A stretch of 64,000 nt of DNA, taken from NCBI GenBank assembly GCA_028551475.1, contig CM052359.1, positions 20,523,583 to 20,587,582 on the forward strand. The letters run 5' to 3'. This stretch comes from Casuarina equisetifolia. Its lineage: Eukaryota; Streptophyta; Magnoliopsida; Fagales; Casuarinaceae. The position numbers were made by a program, and so were the translations under genes. Positions within the stretch are counted from its first letter, which is position 1; each line of letters starts with the position of its first letter. This document shows positions 1-12,249 of the stretch, piece after piece. The notes under the pieces were generated by a model. It saw only the letters and a list, made by a program, of their open reading frames with translations, did not search any database and was not told where the DNA came from.

Positions 1-21
1 GACTTAGTCCGTGTTAATAGA

Positions 22-890
22 TGGGGTTCAATAGCTGTAATTTTGTCTTGTGGAAATAAATACTATATATATTTTATAGAATATCTTTCTAAAACTCACC
101 TTATTTTATCCTTGCTTCACGAGATTAATTTCTCAAATCATTTACTATTTTCTCCAGATTCGTAGAAAACCAAATATCAACAAAAATTAAAATCATCTAA
201 TGTTATTAAGCCGTGAAATTTTTGCTTTCATAGTTCTACCAATTAATACAATAAAGGGCATCCAACAATGATCTCAAGCCCATATACTCCTCTTCAAAAT
301 GACTTTGTTGATCAAAAGTATTGACACAATATCAAAATTGAGCTTTCCATGCTTACACATGTCAAAATTCTTTTATATTTTTAGAATTTTACTTTTGAAA
401 TAACAATATCCTTGGTAAATAGGCTTCCCACTACTATGTTACATAACTAATTTCTATGCAAAAACTATTTAATACCTCCTCGCCTTTTTCTCATTTAAGG
501 ATGTTTAGCTATCTAGTTTACCTATATTTACATCCTTAAACACAAAACAAACTTCATAACAGTTTGAATATGTATTTCTAGGTCGTCCGCTAGGGTACAC
601 AGAATATAGATGTCTATGCTTAACAAACAACAAAATACACATTGTTATTAATGCAGTTTTTGATGCAAACACAAACCTTTATCATCATAGTTAGTAGCCA
701 ACATTGACATCAAATACTAACACCCAAATACATTACCAATACCACCCCAACCTTCCTAACACTTAAAATACACGTACTGTTCCTTAAACCCAAGCACAAT
801 ACCTAACAGCTTAATTAAGACAAAATTCCACCCCACCTCAATAAATATCATCTCCTGTGGAACCACTAATGTTTTTATTTCCCTAAAAGA
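22..890. repeat. Dispersed repeat, copy 1
   Basis: This AT-rich stretch aligns by eye with 14373-15190 in the same orientation, with many shared blocks in the same order. Examples are the block around 110-180, which matches 14460-14540, and the block around 840-885, which matches 15140-15190. Divergence is high, with substitutions and short indels. Copy 1 may begin left of the window. I see no long open frame and no clear retroelement domain, so it is an unclassified interspersed repeat. Confidence 0.75.
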
Positions 891-2950
891 CAATGATTTC
901 CTTAAACATAATCCATGAAGAAAGGTATTTTACGAAACTTAATGGTAACATTACAGTTGTGAATGACAAACCAATAAAAGAAGAAATTTGTTTATGAAAT
1001 TTAGGTGTGCAAATTTAGCCACTTTGAAAGTTTCTAATCTCTTTAAATGGAAATTTCTCGATGTTCAATGTCAAACCGCTACCCAAACTACCAACCAAAA
1101 GTCCATTTGTGATCAAATAAGAAAACAATGATATGGATGAGTGTCGATTGGATTAGCACCGTAAGCACATACAGAATCAAAAGAAACGTATGTAATGTGG
1201 TGTATAAGAAGAGTTTTTTACCCTTTGGTAATGTGGTATTGAACTTGTAAAGATAGTTTGGTCCAACCATATGATCGAAGGTATTTGTTGAGGTGTTGAA
1301 TATTTTAGGAACATAATGCCTAAATGTTTAATTCTTTAGATAAATAAACTTTTTATATGATACAGCCTCAAATTATGGTATAACTCAGAAACACATAAAA
1401 AGTATAAGTTTATGATTTGTAAAGTTATGTGTAAAATTCAATAAGAGAGAAAGAGAGAGAGAATAGCATTGGATATGCTAATTGAATAAAAGTATCAATT
1501 AGTATATTTACATTCGAACTTTAGGTAATTTCCTTCTTAATAACAAAAACTAGATGATTTTAATAAAAGGAATCTTATACTTTATTTGGATATAATATTA
1601 TCTTTACAATCTTCGTAGTTTTTTTTATTTAAAAAAATTGCTTGACGGCTACCATTAAAATAGACAAAATCTAAATTAATCGAATAAAATCCACCTTTTA
1701 GATAATAAATTATGTACATTTTAACTTTGTGTAACACTTAACATAAGTTCAGTCATGGGTAATTTGTAACATTTTATTGATTAAACAAATCATGAGTGTG
1801 AAATTTCTGGATTAAAATACATAATTAGTCAATTTCGAATGGATTTAAAATATTTTTGGCTGTTGCAACCTCACTAGTGCAATTAGTTTCCATATGGGAG
1901 AAAATGCTCTCCATATACTAAGAGGACACACAAGCTAGACGAGTCATCTCATACCAACTCTTGCCTCACAGTCTAGGCTGCGTTAACAATAATAGTCCTC
2001 ATTAAAATGGTTTGTTTTGACCACAAAAAGACACCACGGTCAGGAGACGTCCTGGGATGCTACAACAACTAACAAGAACTAACAAGTATTTAAATTTCTA
2101 TACCTCGTTAAAATGGTTTGTGCCACCATGTACAGATTAATTGATGGTGGTGTATTTAATACCATGCAATCGTGCATGGTCTGGTCTTGTTCTGCAAATA
2201 AGGGCTAATATTTTTTAGATATTAAAAAATCATGTTTTAACTTCATACTAGAATAATTAATTTTTACATGACTTCATAATTTATTCTTTATTGAACCTTA
2301 TTGTTGAGAATCCTTAGTTATGGGAAGAACTATGACTCAAATGACTACTTAAATGATGCAACTTTATAATTTTTTTGTCAATTTGAATATGTTAATAATA
2401 CTTTGACATAATGATAATACGGTTTATGGATTTCTTAACCAACATAATGCTTTTTACGGACAAAAATCTAGGGAAACCCAGAACATAAAATCTAAAACAT
2501 TACATATAGTAATAAATCAATCAATATCAATAAAAATTACTTATCCAAAACAGCAAATGTGATAATAACTACAAAAAGAAGAGAGAGTTTTAAAGAAACA
2601 CCTTGTTATGTCTCTAGAAAACAGAGCACATAATAGATCCAACTATTAGAAAGTCATCCCACACTATCTCGCTTTTAGTCTTGCAAGAGTAACCTATGAT
2701 CACTACATAATTCAAAACACAAAGAGTTGGGAAGAGATTTCTGTTGAATCTTAAAGATGATAATACAAAACTTGAACATAGTCAAAACGAAGAGATTTCC
2801 TCGTTTAAATTCTCACATCCTTATTTCTAATATCTCCTTCTCCCTCCAAAAGGAAATAACAACCAAGGAATACAATAAAAAAGGAACTCGAAAAAGAAAA
2901 GAAACGACAAATAAATCAGGACTACGGTCTTAAACACCCCATATCCTGTT
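891..2950. other. AT-rich intergenic DNA, no gene seen
   Basis: This stretch has only short random open frames. A 60-residue minus-strand frame at 1088-1270 is hydrophobic but matches nothing I recognise. A short purine run of GA type lies near 1445-1462. There is no splice-consistent coding region, RNA gene or element terminus. Confidence 0.6.
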
Positions 2951-2959
2951 GTTGCTAAC

Positions 2960-3420
2960 TATCAAGATATACCATGCATGTTGCTTAGGGAATCCGCATC
3001 AGATTGACGTTGTAATGAGTTCTTCATCAAATCAACGAAATCATGGCGATCTACAATTCTATTGGAGGGGATCTTCATTAAATTGCGACAAAAGCCCCAC
3101 CTTAGCCTAGGTGGCACCTACGTGGCGGTGGCCTGGAACATACATCCTGCCCCCAAGAGACCTTCTCCGCAAGGTCTGGAAACTAGTCGTAGATGCGCCC
3201 TTGGCGTCCTCCCATGAAACATCGGCAGGTGAGTGCCCAAGTCCTCCACCATGATTTTCTTCATCTCAAGGCCTAACCACTCCATGCTCATAACCATTCG
3301 AGACCTCTTCAGGTTACCGGATGGCGCGTGTCGAGATGGGCGGTAATAGGCGCTGTGGAAGGCGGACTCGGCCTTATTAACCGAATGACTTGCTAGTCAC
3401 TTACGTTGTCGTCAGATCAG
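2960..3420. other. GC-richer patch, possible decayed retroelement
   Basis: Base composition rises clearly here compared with the AT-rich flanks. The minus strand reads as interrupted low-quality coding sequence. It could be the 3' end of a gypsy-type pol region or a captured gene fragment, but I cannot name a domain. It lies about 360 bp downstream of the stop of the first transporter gene. Confidence 0.3.
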
Positions 3421-3717
3421 ACATGAACATCGGGAGTGGAGGACCTCACCAGTTTCCCACTGGAATTGAGCCAGGAGTAGACGCAGTAACATAGTTTGGG
3501 CCCACTTTTATTGGTAGTAGATGGATGTTTAGAAGCAAGAACGAGAGTGAAAAGCAGGTCCCAGCTTAAAAAGACGGAATTTCCAAATTTACTGAATATA
3601 TATTCTATCTTCCCATAAAAGAAAAGAAGAAAGCTACATTGTATCAAGTGCTACTGGATTTCATATAAAGATGAACAATATAAATTACCCAAAAGAATTA
3701 TATCATTTTACGTCGTA

Positions 3718-3723
3718 TTTATT
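3718..3723 (-). terminator. Poly(A) signal AATAAA of transporter gene A
   Basis: AATAAA on the minus strand, about 55 nt past the stop codon at 3778. The tandem paralogue has the same signal at nearly the same distance (8356-8361), which supports function. Confidence 0.5.
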
Positions 3724-3777
3724 ATATCATTCTGTCGAGATCAGAGGAACTTGATAAGGAAATGCGGCGAATGTTAG

Positions 3778-6700
3778 CTAATGTGAAAGGAGAGTTGAAT
3801 TCTCATCCATATCATCCAACTCAAGGCTCTTTTCCACTTCATAATTGATGTCAGTTTCGCTTGGGGAAGAACTCTGTGTTTGTAGCTTTTGCATTTCGGC
3901 AGCTACCAATGCATCCATTCTTGCCCGTTCACGGTCTTTTGGATATGTACAGTATAGGAAGGAGTAGATGAGGCAGCAGATTCCCCTAGGAATGCCAATT
4001 GCTAGGTAGAGTGCTTTGGCGAGGGATGCAGCATTTTCTCTATCTGTTTCAACCTCTGAAGAGCTTGATGGCATTTTATAGCCATAAACATGTTGAGACA
4101 AAAGACCAACCACGGTGGGAGCAAATGATGCTAGTATGCTCTCAAATGTTCGATCCAATGCGTAGATGCTCGTACGGGATTTCTCAGGGACTATCTCTGC
4201 AAATATAGGACTGTCCACAGCGGGTTACATTCAGAGAATATATATTAGTGGATTTTTACAACCACTCTGCAACGAGTTGGAATGTTATGCTAAGGAATAA
4301 AGTAATGGTGGGTTTAAGAAACCTAATATAAATAATAGTTAACTTACAAAGAGTGCTACGAATATGGTTTTGAAATCAGAAGCCTATCTAAGCTACCTAT
4401 GCAGAAATTTATTCTTTTCCTTTAGTTGTTCAGAGTCTGTGTTTTATTAGCTGGTTGTTCGGTGGTTTTGGCTAGATCTTAGTTGGCTTTTACTTCAACC
4501 TCCATATATTAAGCAGCTATTCAAATTTTTTTTTTTCATAATTGAATAAAATATTTCAGTTTCCATATTCATTTTCAACACTAACATCCTTTCTTCAATG
4601 CATGTGCATTTATTTGCCTTCGGCCGTGCTATTGAACTGTGCATGAATGCCACATGCATGTCCAATTTGCATTTTGTACTATGATACTTGACTGCAAGGA
4701 TTTTCTGGCTCTGCTTTTCTTGACTAGCCAAACAGTTGAAATAGAATCATTTGTTCTGTAATGAAAAACCAAAACATAACCGATCAAGAATACTTACTTG
4801 TTAGTTGCTGGACCAGCCCATGACATCAGAAAGCCCATATTGAACAAGACCAAACCATGCATGAATGCTGTGGATGGATTGTCGGGCAACAATAGCAGCA
4901 CAATTGCAGCTAAAGGAACAGCCGAAAATGTGCTTATTTGCGCTAGAATAATTCTTCCAGAATTGGGTAAGCGTTTTGCAAGGATATCACCCATCCTTCC
5001 ACCAAACAGGCCTCCAAGTGAATAACCAAGTTGTGGTAAAGTAGAAAGGAATGCCGTTTTTTCATGGGAGAAGCCTAAAAGTTCCAGCCACAATGGGACA
5101 AATAACAAAGCTGATGAAGGGAACGATCCAGGGACCCCTTGAGCCACAATTATCTGAAAAGATGGAATTCTCATGACTGACCTTGCCTCTTGAATTAGCT
5201 CTTGAAAGTCTGACCAAAAGTTCCTTGGAGTAATTAGAGTTTTAGCTCCAATATCAGTATCAGAAAAGTGTGGATCCTTTGCAAACAGGCGGACCAATAT
5301 ACCAACTATGACACTGATAAATGCTACCACATGAAAAGCAATTCTCCAACCAGATATGCCCATGACTGATGTTGAGGCTAAAAGCACAGCACAGAATCCA
5401 CCAATGATTGCGCCGAGGCTTCCAGTTAGCTGTAACCATCCAAAAGCCGTTCCACGATTGGTATCGTTTGTCGAGTCAGCGACGAGGGACTGAATAGAAG
5501 GTATGACAATGGCAAGTCCGATTCCATTTAAACCTCGTGAGATCGCAACCTAATTGGCCAATTATCCAAAAATGTTATGATACATGCAGCTGAATAAGCG
5601 TTGTCTATTTTGGGGTACAAAAGCAAGAAACGAAATAGATAGGCAATGTTTTCCTAATAACCAATAATCTATCCCAGACAAACGTAAATATTCATTAAGA
5701 TTCAATTTATTGAAGATTCGAATATCAGAGAATGCCACTTCTCTATTAGAACTTCAACTTTTTGAGCTATCAAAAGTTATCTCAATTTATGTAATGGAAC
5801 AAAAATTTGTACTTGGTTTAGATAAGCACCCACTATATTTTGCTAAAATATGTCGAAATTCGTTCCTCATCCAATTTCAAATACCCATAAAAGTCATCAT
5901 AAACGAATTTTCAAACAAGTAAATGTTATTTGAAACCCTAGCACCCCAATGTCCTTATCAATTAGTTATGTTGGTTTCAAAAGTTGAGGTCATTAAAACT
6001 ATTTTTGAAATCGAATCTTATATAATAAAGAACTAAAGTAGGACTTAGTATCTATCTATCTATTATTTTTACAATCCATCAAACTTTCTTAGCTGTTAGA
6101 TAATCCATTGTATGATTTTGGTGTAAAATAAAAAATTTAGTTTGAAGTTGATTTTACAATCTATTTCCAGTTTTCGTTGAAACATTTGAAAGCTGATCCT
6201 TAATTATTGAGAAAGCACATCTGTTGTGTGGAGTTCAAATCAATTAGATATGTTAAACACATCTTAAACGATCCAAATTGTCATTTTTTATTGACTTAAA
6301 TATTAAGATCAATGACAGTTTAACATCCACCACACCATAATTTATGGATTTCCTCACCAACTAGGCTCCACGTTATCATATCGTGTAATTTTGTTGCAGC
6401 TGAAATGCTGTCATTTTGGACAAGCTGTTGAGAAGCTGGGAAAGACTCAGGGAGGGGAGACAGACAGTTCGAGACTTTTCGCTTATCTTCATCTTTGTCT
6501 AGGTTTCGGAACCTCCATGGCGCTGTGATACGTTCAGATCTTGTTTTCAGATTGTTGCAGACTCTATGAATGTTGTGGCACTTCTGTGGAGCTTTGTCTT
6601 TTCTGTGTTGTGACATTATTGCCCAGTTTTGTTTCAATATAATAATAGACTTAATTGGCACTAGATTTTGTCATTATACTATATAATAAATATCATAAAT

Positions 6701-7075
6701 GTCAAAAAGAATCACTAATCGAATCCCCCAACGTAGTTCAAGCAACCATGTTAAACACAAGCAGCAGAAAGAGTTTTAGAGAGACACCTGGGAGAAGGTG
6801 GAAGAGACGGCAACGAGGAATGTGGCGGCTGCCCAGAAGAAAGCACCGAATGCAATCATGTGGGTACGATTATGATGCAGAGCCAGGTGGGTTGCTAGTG
6901 GGTAACACAAGGTCTGCACTATGGATCGGAACAGACTCAGCAAGCCCAAACCAGTTGGATCTGTGTGGAAAGCGTCGCCGATCTCCTTATACACCGCCGG
7001 CAACAAACTCTCGTCAGCCCGCTCCATAATGCCGGCCATGTTTACTAGAACTAAAGTCAAGATCTCTGACCTCAT
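3778..7075 (-). CDS. Major facilitator superfamily transporter, tandem copy A
   Basis: Predicted 490-residue multi-pass membrane transporter. The minus-strand exons are 7075-6788, 5549-4798 and 4210-3778, all with GT-AG borders, and the frame is kept across both introns (phases 0 and 2). The start at 7075 gives an N-terminus beginning MRSEILTLVLVNMAGIMERA, which matches the plant family of Arabidopsis At1g78130 (UNE2), At4g36790 and At5g10190. Other family hallmarks are a DPTGLG motif in exon 1, RGTAFGW at residues 128-134, GGLFGGRMGD in the second half, NPIFAEIVPEKSRTS spanning the exon 2-3 junction, and a hydrophilic C-terminal tail. The substrate is unknown for this family. Compared with copy B, copy A lacks four residues after VYGYK in exon 3. 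The gene is intact and is probably expressed from its own promoter upstream of 7075. Confidence 0.93.
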
Positions 7076-7252
7076 CTTGATGTCCAGAGTCCAGGGTCTG
7101 CAACAACCCAAATTCTTCTTTGGGGAGGTTGTGGAAGTTCATTTGGGAAGAGCGAGAATACGTAGAAAATATGAGAACTCCCGTCTTGGAGGGCATTGAC
7201 TTTGGGGAGCGAGAGTGCGAAGAAAAAAAGAGGTCCGCCGCACTGAGAATGG

Positions 7253-7258
7253 CACGTG
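7253..7258. promoter_or_regulatory. G-box CACGTG upstream of transporter A
   Basis: A palindromic CACGTG lies about 178 bp upstream of the copy A start codon. No CACGTG is seen in the equivalent region of copy B. This core is bound by bZIP and bHLH factors in plants; function here is inferred. Confidence 0.35.
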
Positions 7259-7439
7259 TGGATAAGGGTTGGGGGAGTGATGTGTTAGAGTTGTCAGCTT
7301 TCACTGAATCTTCAAAGAGGTTTTTTAGGCACACAAGTGAATGTTCTAGGAAGCTGGTTCGCATCCAGTTCAGCGTGCCGACGAAAATTCCTCAGTTGGC
7401 TATTTATTATAATAAGGATTTAATTAATTTTCAATGAGA

Positions 7440-8067
7440 TCGAAAACCTAAAATTTACCTAGTTAGATTTACGTACTATTATCTCTTATAAAATCTACAA
7501 ATACGAAATTTAATTTTTAAGTTAGGCTCATATTCTTTATTTTCATTCCAAAAACAACAACTCGATGAAAGAAACTAAGGAATTACGATTTTATAAGAAT
7601 GAAGTTTTTTACCACCCTAATGTTTTGAATAGTATATTTATATATTATGAGTTAGAGTAGAAGACCTAGTCTTAGTGTACATAAAATTTACGTTTGGTGA
7701 GGAGTCCTGTAAGCGCAACATGGGCCCTTTGGTACCCATCTGGTGGATTGGGTTGGTTCATTGTGAAGCTTTTCATATCGAGTTGGTCGTTGTTGAATGG
7801 GCTGACTTTCCAACCTAGAAAGAATCATAGGCCATTTTGCAGGTTATTTTACCACCCCCTTACCCTATCATTTTATGGCACTCACACTGACAACTTACAT
7901 TTTTATTTTGTCCTTTCTCGTTAATAATTGACGTCAAGCTGACGAGACGTGCAGTAGGATGCCGACTGCAGCCCCTCCATTGTTTCCAAAAGAAACATCA
8001 AGTACTTTTAGATAATCTGGAAAAAAGCAAAGTAGACCATACAACTCACTGCAAGTTGTGTTGCTGT
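7440..8067. other. Intergenic DNA between the transporter paralogues
   Basis: AT-rich DNA lies between the copy A promoter region and the duplicated 3' flank of copy B. Short open frames at 7694-7924 (plus) and 7934-8152 (minus) have no recognisable similarity. Confidence 0.55.
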
Positions 8068-8355
8068 TAATAGATTGATGCTCAGAAGCACAACCAAGAG
8101 TGAGAAGTTGATAGCTGGAAAAGAAGCAAGAGGTACGACAAAAAAGGTACACACTTAGGAAGACGGAATTTCTAAATTTACAATCTTACTAGAAAAAAAG
8201 GTATACTATGCTTTTTCCAACCGTATAAGCTTCATCTCCACAGTTGTTTTGGAATTTACGCCTAATCTTTTCTCTCAACAAAGCAAATATACATTCCGCA
8301 GAGTTTGTATCAAGTGCTGCTGAATTTCAGGATAAAGATATCATTTTGCTTAGTA

Positions 8356-8361
8356 TTTATT
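8356..8361 (-). terminator. Poly(A) signal AATAAA of transporter gene B
   Basis: AATAAA on the minus strand, about 56 nt past the stop at 8417. It is positionally conserved with the copy A signal. Confidence 0.5.
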
Positions 8362-8416
8362 AAATTATTCTATAGAGATTAGTGGAACTTTACAAGGAAG
8401 ATGCCAAGAATGTTAA

Positions 8417-11400
8417 CTAATATGAAATCAGAGTTGCATTCTCGCTCGTATCATCCAACTCAAGGCTATTTTCCGCTTCATAATTGATGTCAATTTCGCT
8501 TCGGGAAGAATTCTGTGCCTCTAGCTGTTGCATTTCGGCTTCTATCAATGCATCCAATCTCGCCCGGTCACGGTCTCTTGGATATGTGCAGTATAGGCAG
8601 GAGTAGATGAAGCCACAGATTGCCCGGGGAATGCCGATTGCTATGTAGAGTGACTTGGCGAGAGATGCAGCATTTTTTCTATCCGTTTCAAACTCTGCAG
8701 ACCTTGATGATCCTTTCGAAATCGGTTTATAGCCATAAACATGCTGAGACAAAATACCAACCACAGCAGGAGCGAATGACGCTATTATTGACTCAAACGT
8801 TCGATCCAATGCGTAGATGCTAGTACGGGATTTCTCAGGGACTATCTCTGCAAATATAGGACTGTCCGCAAAGGTTTACATTCAAAGAGTATTTGTAAAT
8901 AGAGGTATATGAATTAACTTCAATTTGTTCCACTAAAATACCCAAATTTGGCCTGCAAATTCTCAAAACACGACAAGCTGCATGTTAATATAACTGCAGC
9001 AGTCATGCATGCCGGGAGTCGATTAGCATTTGGGGGGTCTTTCACATGGAATGCCTTGTTCATAGTAAAAACTTCAATTGAGATCATTGGACATAACTCG
9101 TTAAAACTTTTCAGCAATGCAAAAAACTTACTGAAGGAGATGTTTAGAGTATATTCTTTAAATTGACAAGTCATGCTTGTAACTTCTGTATCTTCAAACA
9201 ATCTTATTTTCCATTTGGGTAGGGATGCCATGGGTTGGGATGTAATGCTCATGAATAAGGTAATGGTGGGTTTAAGAAACCTAACATAAAACATAGTTTA
9301 CTTACAAAGAGTGCTACGAATATGGTTCTAACATCAGAAGCCTGTAAAAACTACTTATGCAGAACTTTGTTCTTTTACCTTAGTTGTTCAGAATCAGTTT
9401 GTTTGTCAGCTGGTTATTAAATGGTTGTTCGGTGGTTTTTAGCTAGATGTTACTTCATCCTCTATATATTAAGCAGCTATTGAATTTCCTTTTTCATAAT
9501 TGAATAATATATTTCAGTTTCCATATTCATTTTCAACACTAACATCCCATCTTCGATGCATGAGCATTTATTTCCCCTTAGGCCCTGTTATTGAACTGTG
9601 CATGAATGCCACATACATATCTAATGTGCATTTTGTGCTGCGATAATTAACTGCAAAGATTTTCAGGCTCCAAACAGTTAAAAATAGAATGTCCTTTTCC
9701 TCCTCAAGAATGAAAAAGCAAAACATAATCGATCGAGAATACTTACTTGTTAGTTGCTGGACCATGCCACGACATCAGAAATCCCATAACGAGCAAGACC
9801 AGCCCGTGTATGAATGCTGTGGATGGATCATCAGGCAATAGTAGCAGCAAAATTGCAGCTACAGGAACAGCCGAAAATGAGGTTATTTGAGCTAGAATAA
9901 TTCTTCCAGAATTGGGTAAGCGTTTTGCAAGTATATCACCCATCCTTCCACCAAACAGGCCTCCAAGTGAAAAGCCAATTACTAGTACAGTCCAAAGGGA
10001 CGCCGTTTTTTCATGGGAGAAGCCTACAAGCTCCAACCACATGGGGACGAAAGACAAAGCTGAAGCAGTGAATGATCCAGTGACACCTTGAGCCACAATT
10101 ACCTGAAAAGATGGAATTCTCATGACAGACTTCGCTTCTTGAAGTAGCTCCTGAAGGTCTGACCAAAAGTTCTTTGGAGTAATTAGAGTTTTAGCCCCAA
10201 TATCCCTCTCAGAAAAGCGTGGATCCTTTGCAAACAGGCTGACCAATATGCCAACTATGACACTGACAAACGCCACCAAATGAAAAGCAATTCTCCAACC
10301 AGATATGCCCATGACTGATGTTGAGGCTAAAACCACAGAACAGAATCCACCAATGATGGAGCCGAAGTTTCCAGTTAGCTGTAACCATCCAAAAGCCGTT
10401 CCACGATTGGTATCGTTAGTTGAGTCAGCGACGAGGGACTGAATAGAAGGTATGACAATGGCGAGTCCGATTCCATTTAAACCTCGTGAGACAGCAACCT
10501 AATTGACCAAATTATCAAATCTATTATAACTCATGCAGCTGAATGAGCATTGTCCATTTTGGGGTTCCAAAGCAAGAAATGAAATAGATAGGCAATGTTT
10601 TCCTAATACCTCAGAATCTATTCAAAACAAACACTAATGTTCTTTATAATTCGACTTATTGAAGCTTCGACCATCAGAGAATGCCACCCGTCCACTAGAA
10701 CTTCAACTTTCTCAGCTATTAAAATTTTTATCAGAATTCATGTAACGGAACAATAATTTGTACTTTTCAGATAAGCACCCAGTAAACTGTGCTAGAATAT
10801 GTCAAAATTATCTGCTCATCAGATTTCAAATGCCCGTGAAAGTCTCAATAAAAGAATTTTCTTGAAACAAGTAAAAGTTATTTGGTCCCCACGTACCTTC
10901 CCTTAGCTCGCTTCGGCTTTTGAATACAGACACTATTTCAACACTTGCACTGTTTGAAGCGGATGCTTATCAATTAGTAATGTCGTCACATCTCCATTGC
11001 TTTCTTTCAAAAGATTGGACATAAGTTATCAAAATAGACGAAAATGTTAATTACATTAATGTTAAGAAGCCAAAAGAATTAGTCACTGACAAAAATCGGA
11101 GCTAGTTAAATTTGTTTGTAAAATCCAATCTTAATAAAGACCTAGAGTAAGACTTAGTTCCTATGTGATATTTTTACAATTCATCTATCTAGTAAGAGAA
11201 GAACTTTCTTAGGTGCTAGATAAGTGATGGTTTAGTAGGAACCTGACTTTACAATTTATTTCCAAATGGAAGCAATGTATGACCGATAAAAATTTAGAGA
11301 ACCCACCACACTACACTGTAAAATGAACTTAACGAATATATAATAATAAAAAAAAAATCACAAATCGAAATCATCCAACGTAACTAAATTCACGATCTTA

Positions 11401-11720
11401 AAAACAAGCAGTAGAGAGTTTTTAAGAGACACCTGGAAGAATGTGGAAGAGACGGCAACAAAGAAGGTGGCGGCTGCCCAGAGGAAAGCACCTAAAGCAA
11501 TCATGTGGGCACGATTATGATGCAGAGCCAGGTAAGTGGCCAGTGGGTAACCAGCCGTCTGCACTATGGATCGATAGAGGCTCAGCAAGCCCAATCCAGT
11601 TGGATCTGTGTGCAGAGCGACCCCTACCTCCTTACACACCGCCGGCAACAAACTCAAGTCAGTTCTCTCCATAATACCGGCCATATTTACCAGAACTAAA
11701 GTCAAAATCTCTGGCCTCAT
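8417..11720 (-). CDS. Major facilitator superfamily transporter, tandem copy B
   Basis: Predicted 494-residue transporter, paralogue of the gene at 3778-7075. Exons are 11720-11433, 10498-9747 and 8861-8417. The first two exons are exactly the same lengths as in copy A (288 and 752 nt), and all borders are GT-AG. It starts MRPEILTLVLVNMAGIMERT. The GGLFGGRMGD loop and the NPIFAEIVPEKSRTS block are kept, and exon 3 has the longer loop after VYGYK that is also found in the Arabidopsis homologue. Differences from copy A include T-D-L-S for A-D-E-S near residue 20 and many changes in the membrane segments, so the two are diverged, apparently intact genes rather than a very recent duplication. Substrate unknown. 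A gypsy remnant begins about 530 bp upstream of the start. Confidence 0.93.
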
Positions 11721-12240
11721 CTTGATGTTCAGACTCCAAAGCCCTGCTTCAACCCAGATTCCGCTTCCTGGAGGAGGCTTGAGGAGGTTGACTTTGGTGG
11801 AGCGACAGTGCGGAGAAAATATGACGCACGCGCCACCTGGAATCTGGGACCGACCTGTGAGGGAGAACTGCTGTTAACACAACCCACTTTAGGGCGCACT
11901 TCCACGTCAGCTTGTCAAGTCAATTTCATAAACCGAGGGCCAACACTGAAGATCTACACAGCATGATGGGCTTCCATGAACCGTCGCTCCAGCCAGGGTC
12001 ACAGAAGGGACGTGACGGTGCCGCAGTATCAACTGAAATACACAAATCTCTGGTGTCACCGGAGGCACCGCCCATATATAGATTTTGTGTAGAAAACATT
12101 TTATGTTCGGTGAAAGCTTATGCAGCGTTCCAGAAGATAAGCTTGAGTTTTAGCAACAGAACGACTAATGGGCGTGAATTGGCGAGGGAGAAATCACAGA
12201 AATGGTAATTAGGAAGCTTAGCCTTTCGACCAATCTTGGA
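11721..12240. other. Upstream region of transporter B
   Basis: GC-richer than the surrounding DNA, with no open frame I recognise. It presumably holds the promoter and leader of the copy B transporter. It diverges from the copy A upstream sequence after roughly the first 150 bp. Confidence 0.45.
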
Positions 12241-12249
12241 TAAAATTAT

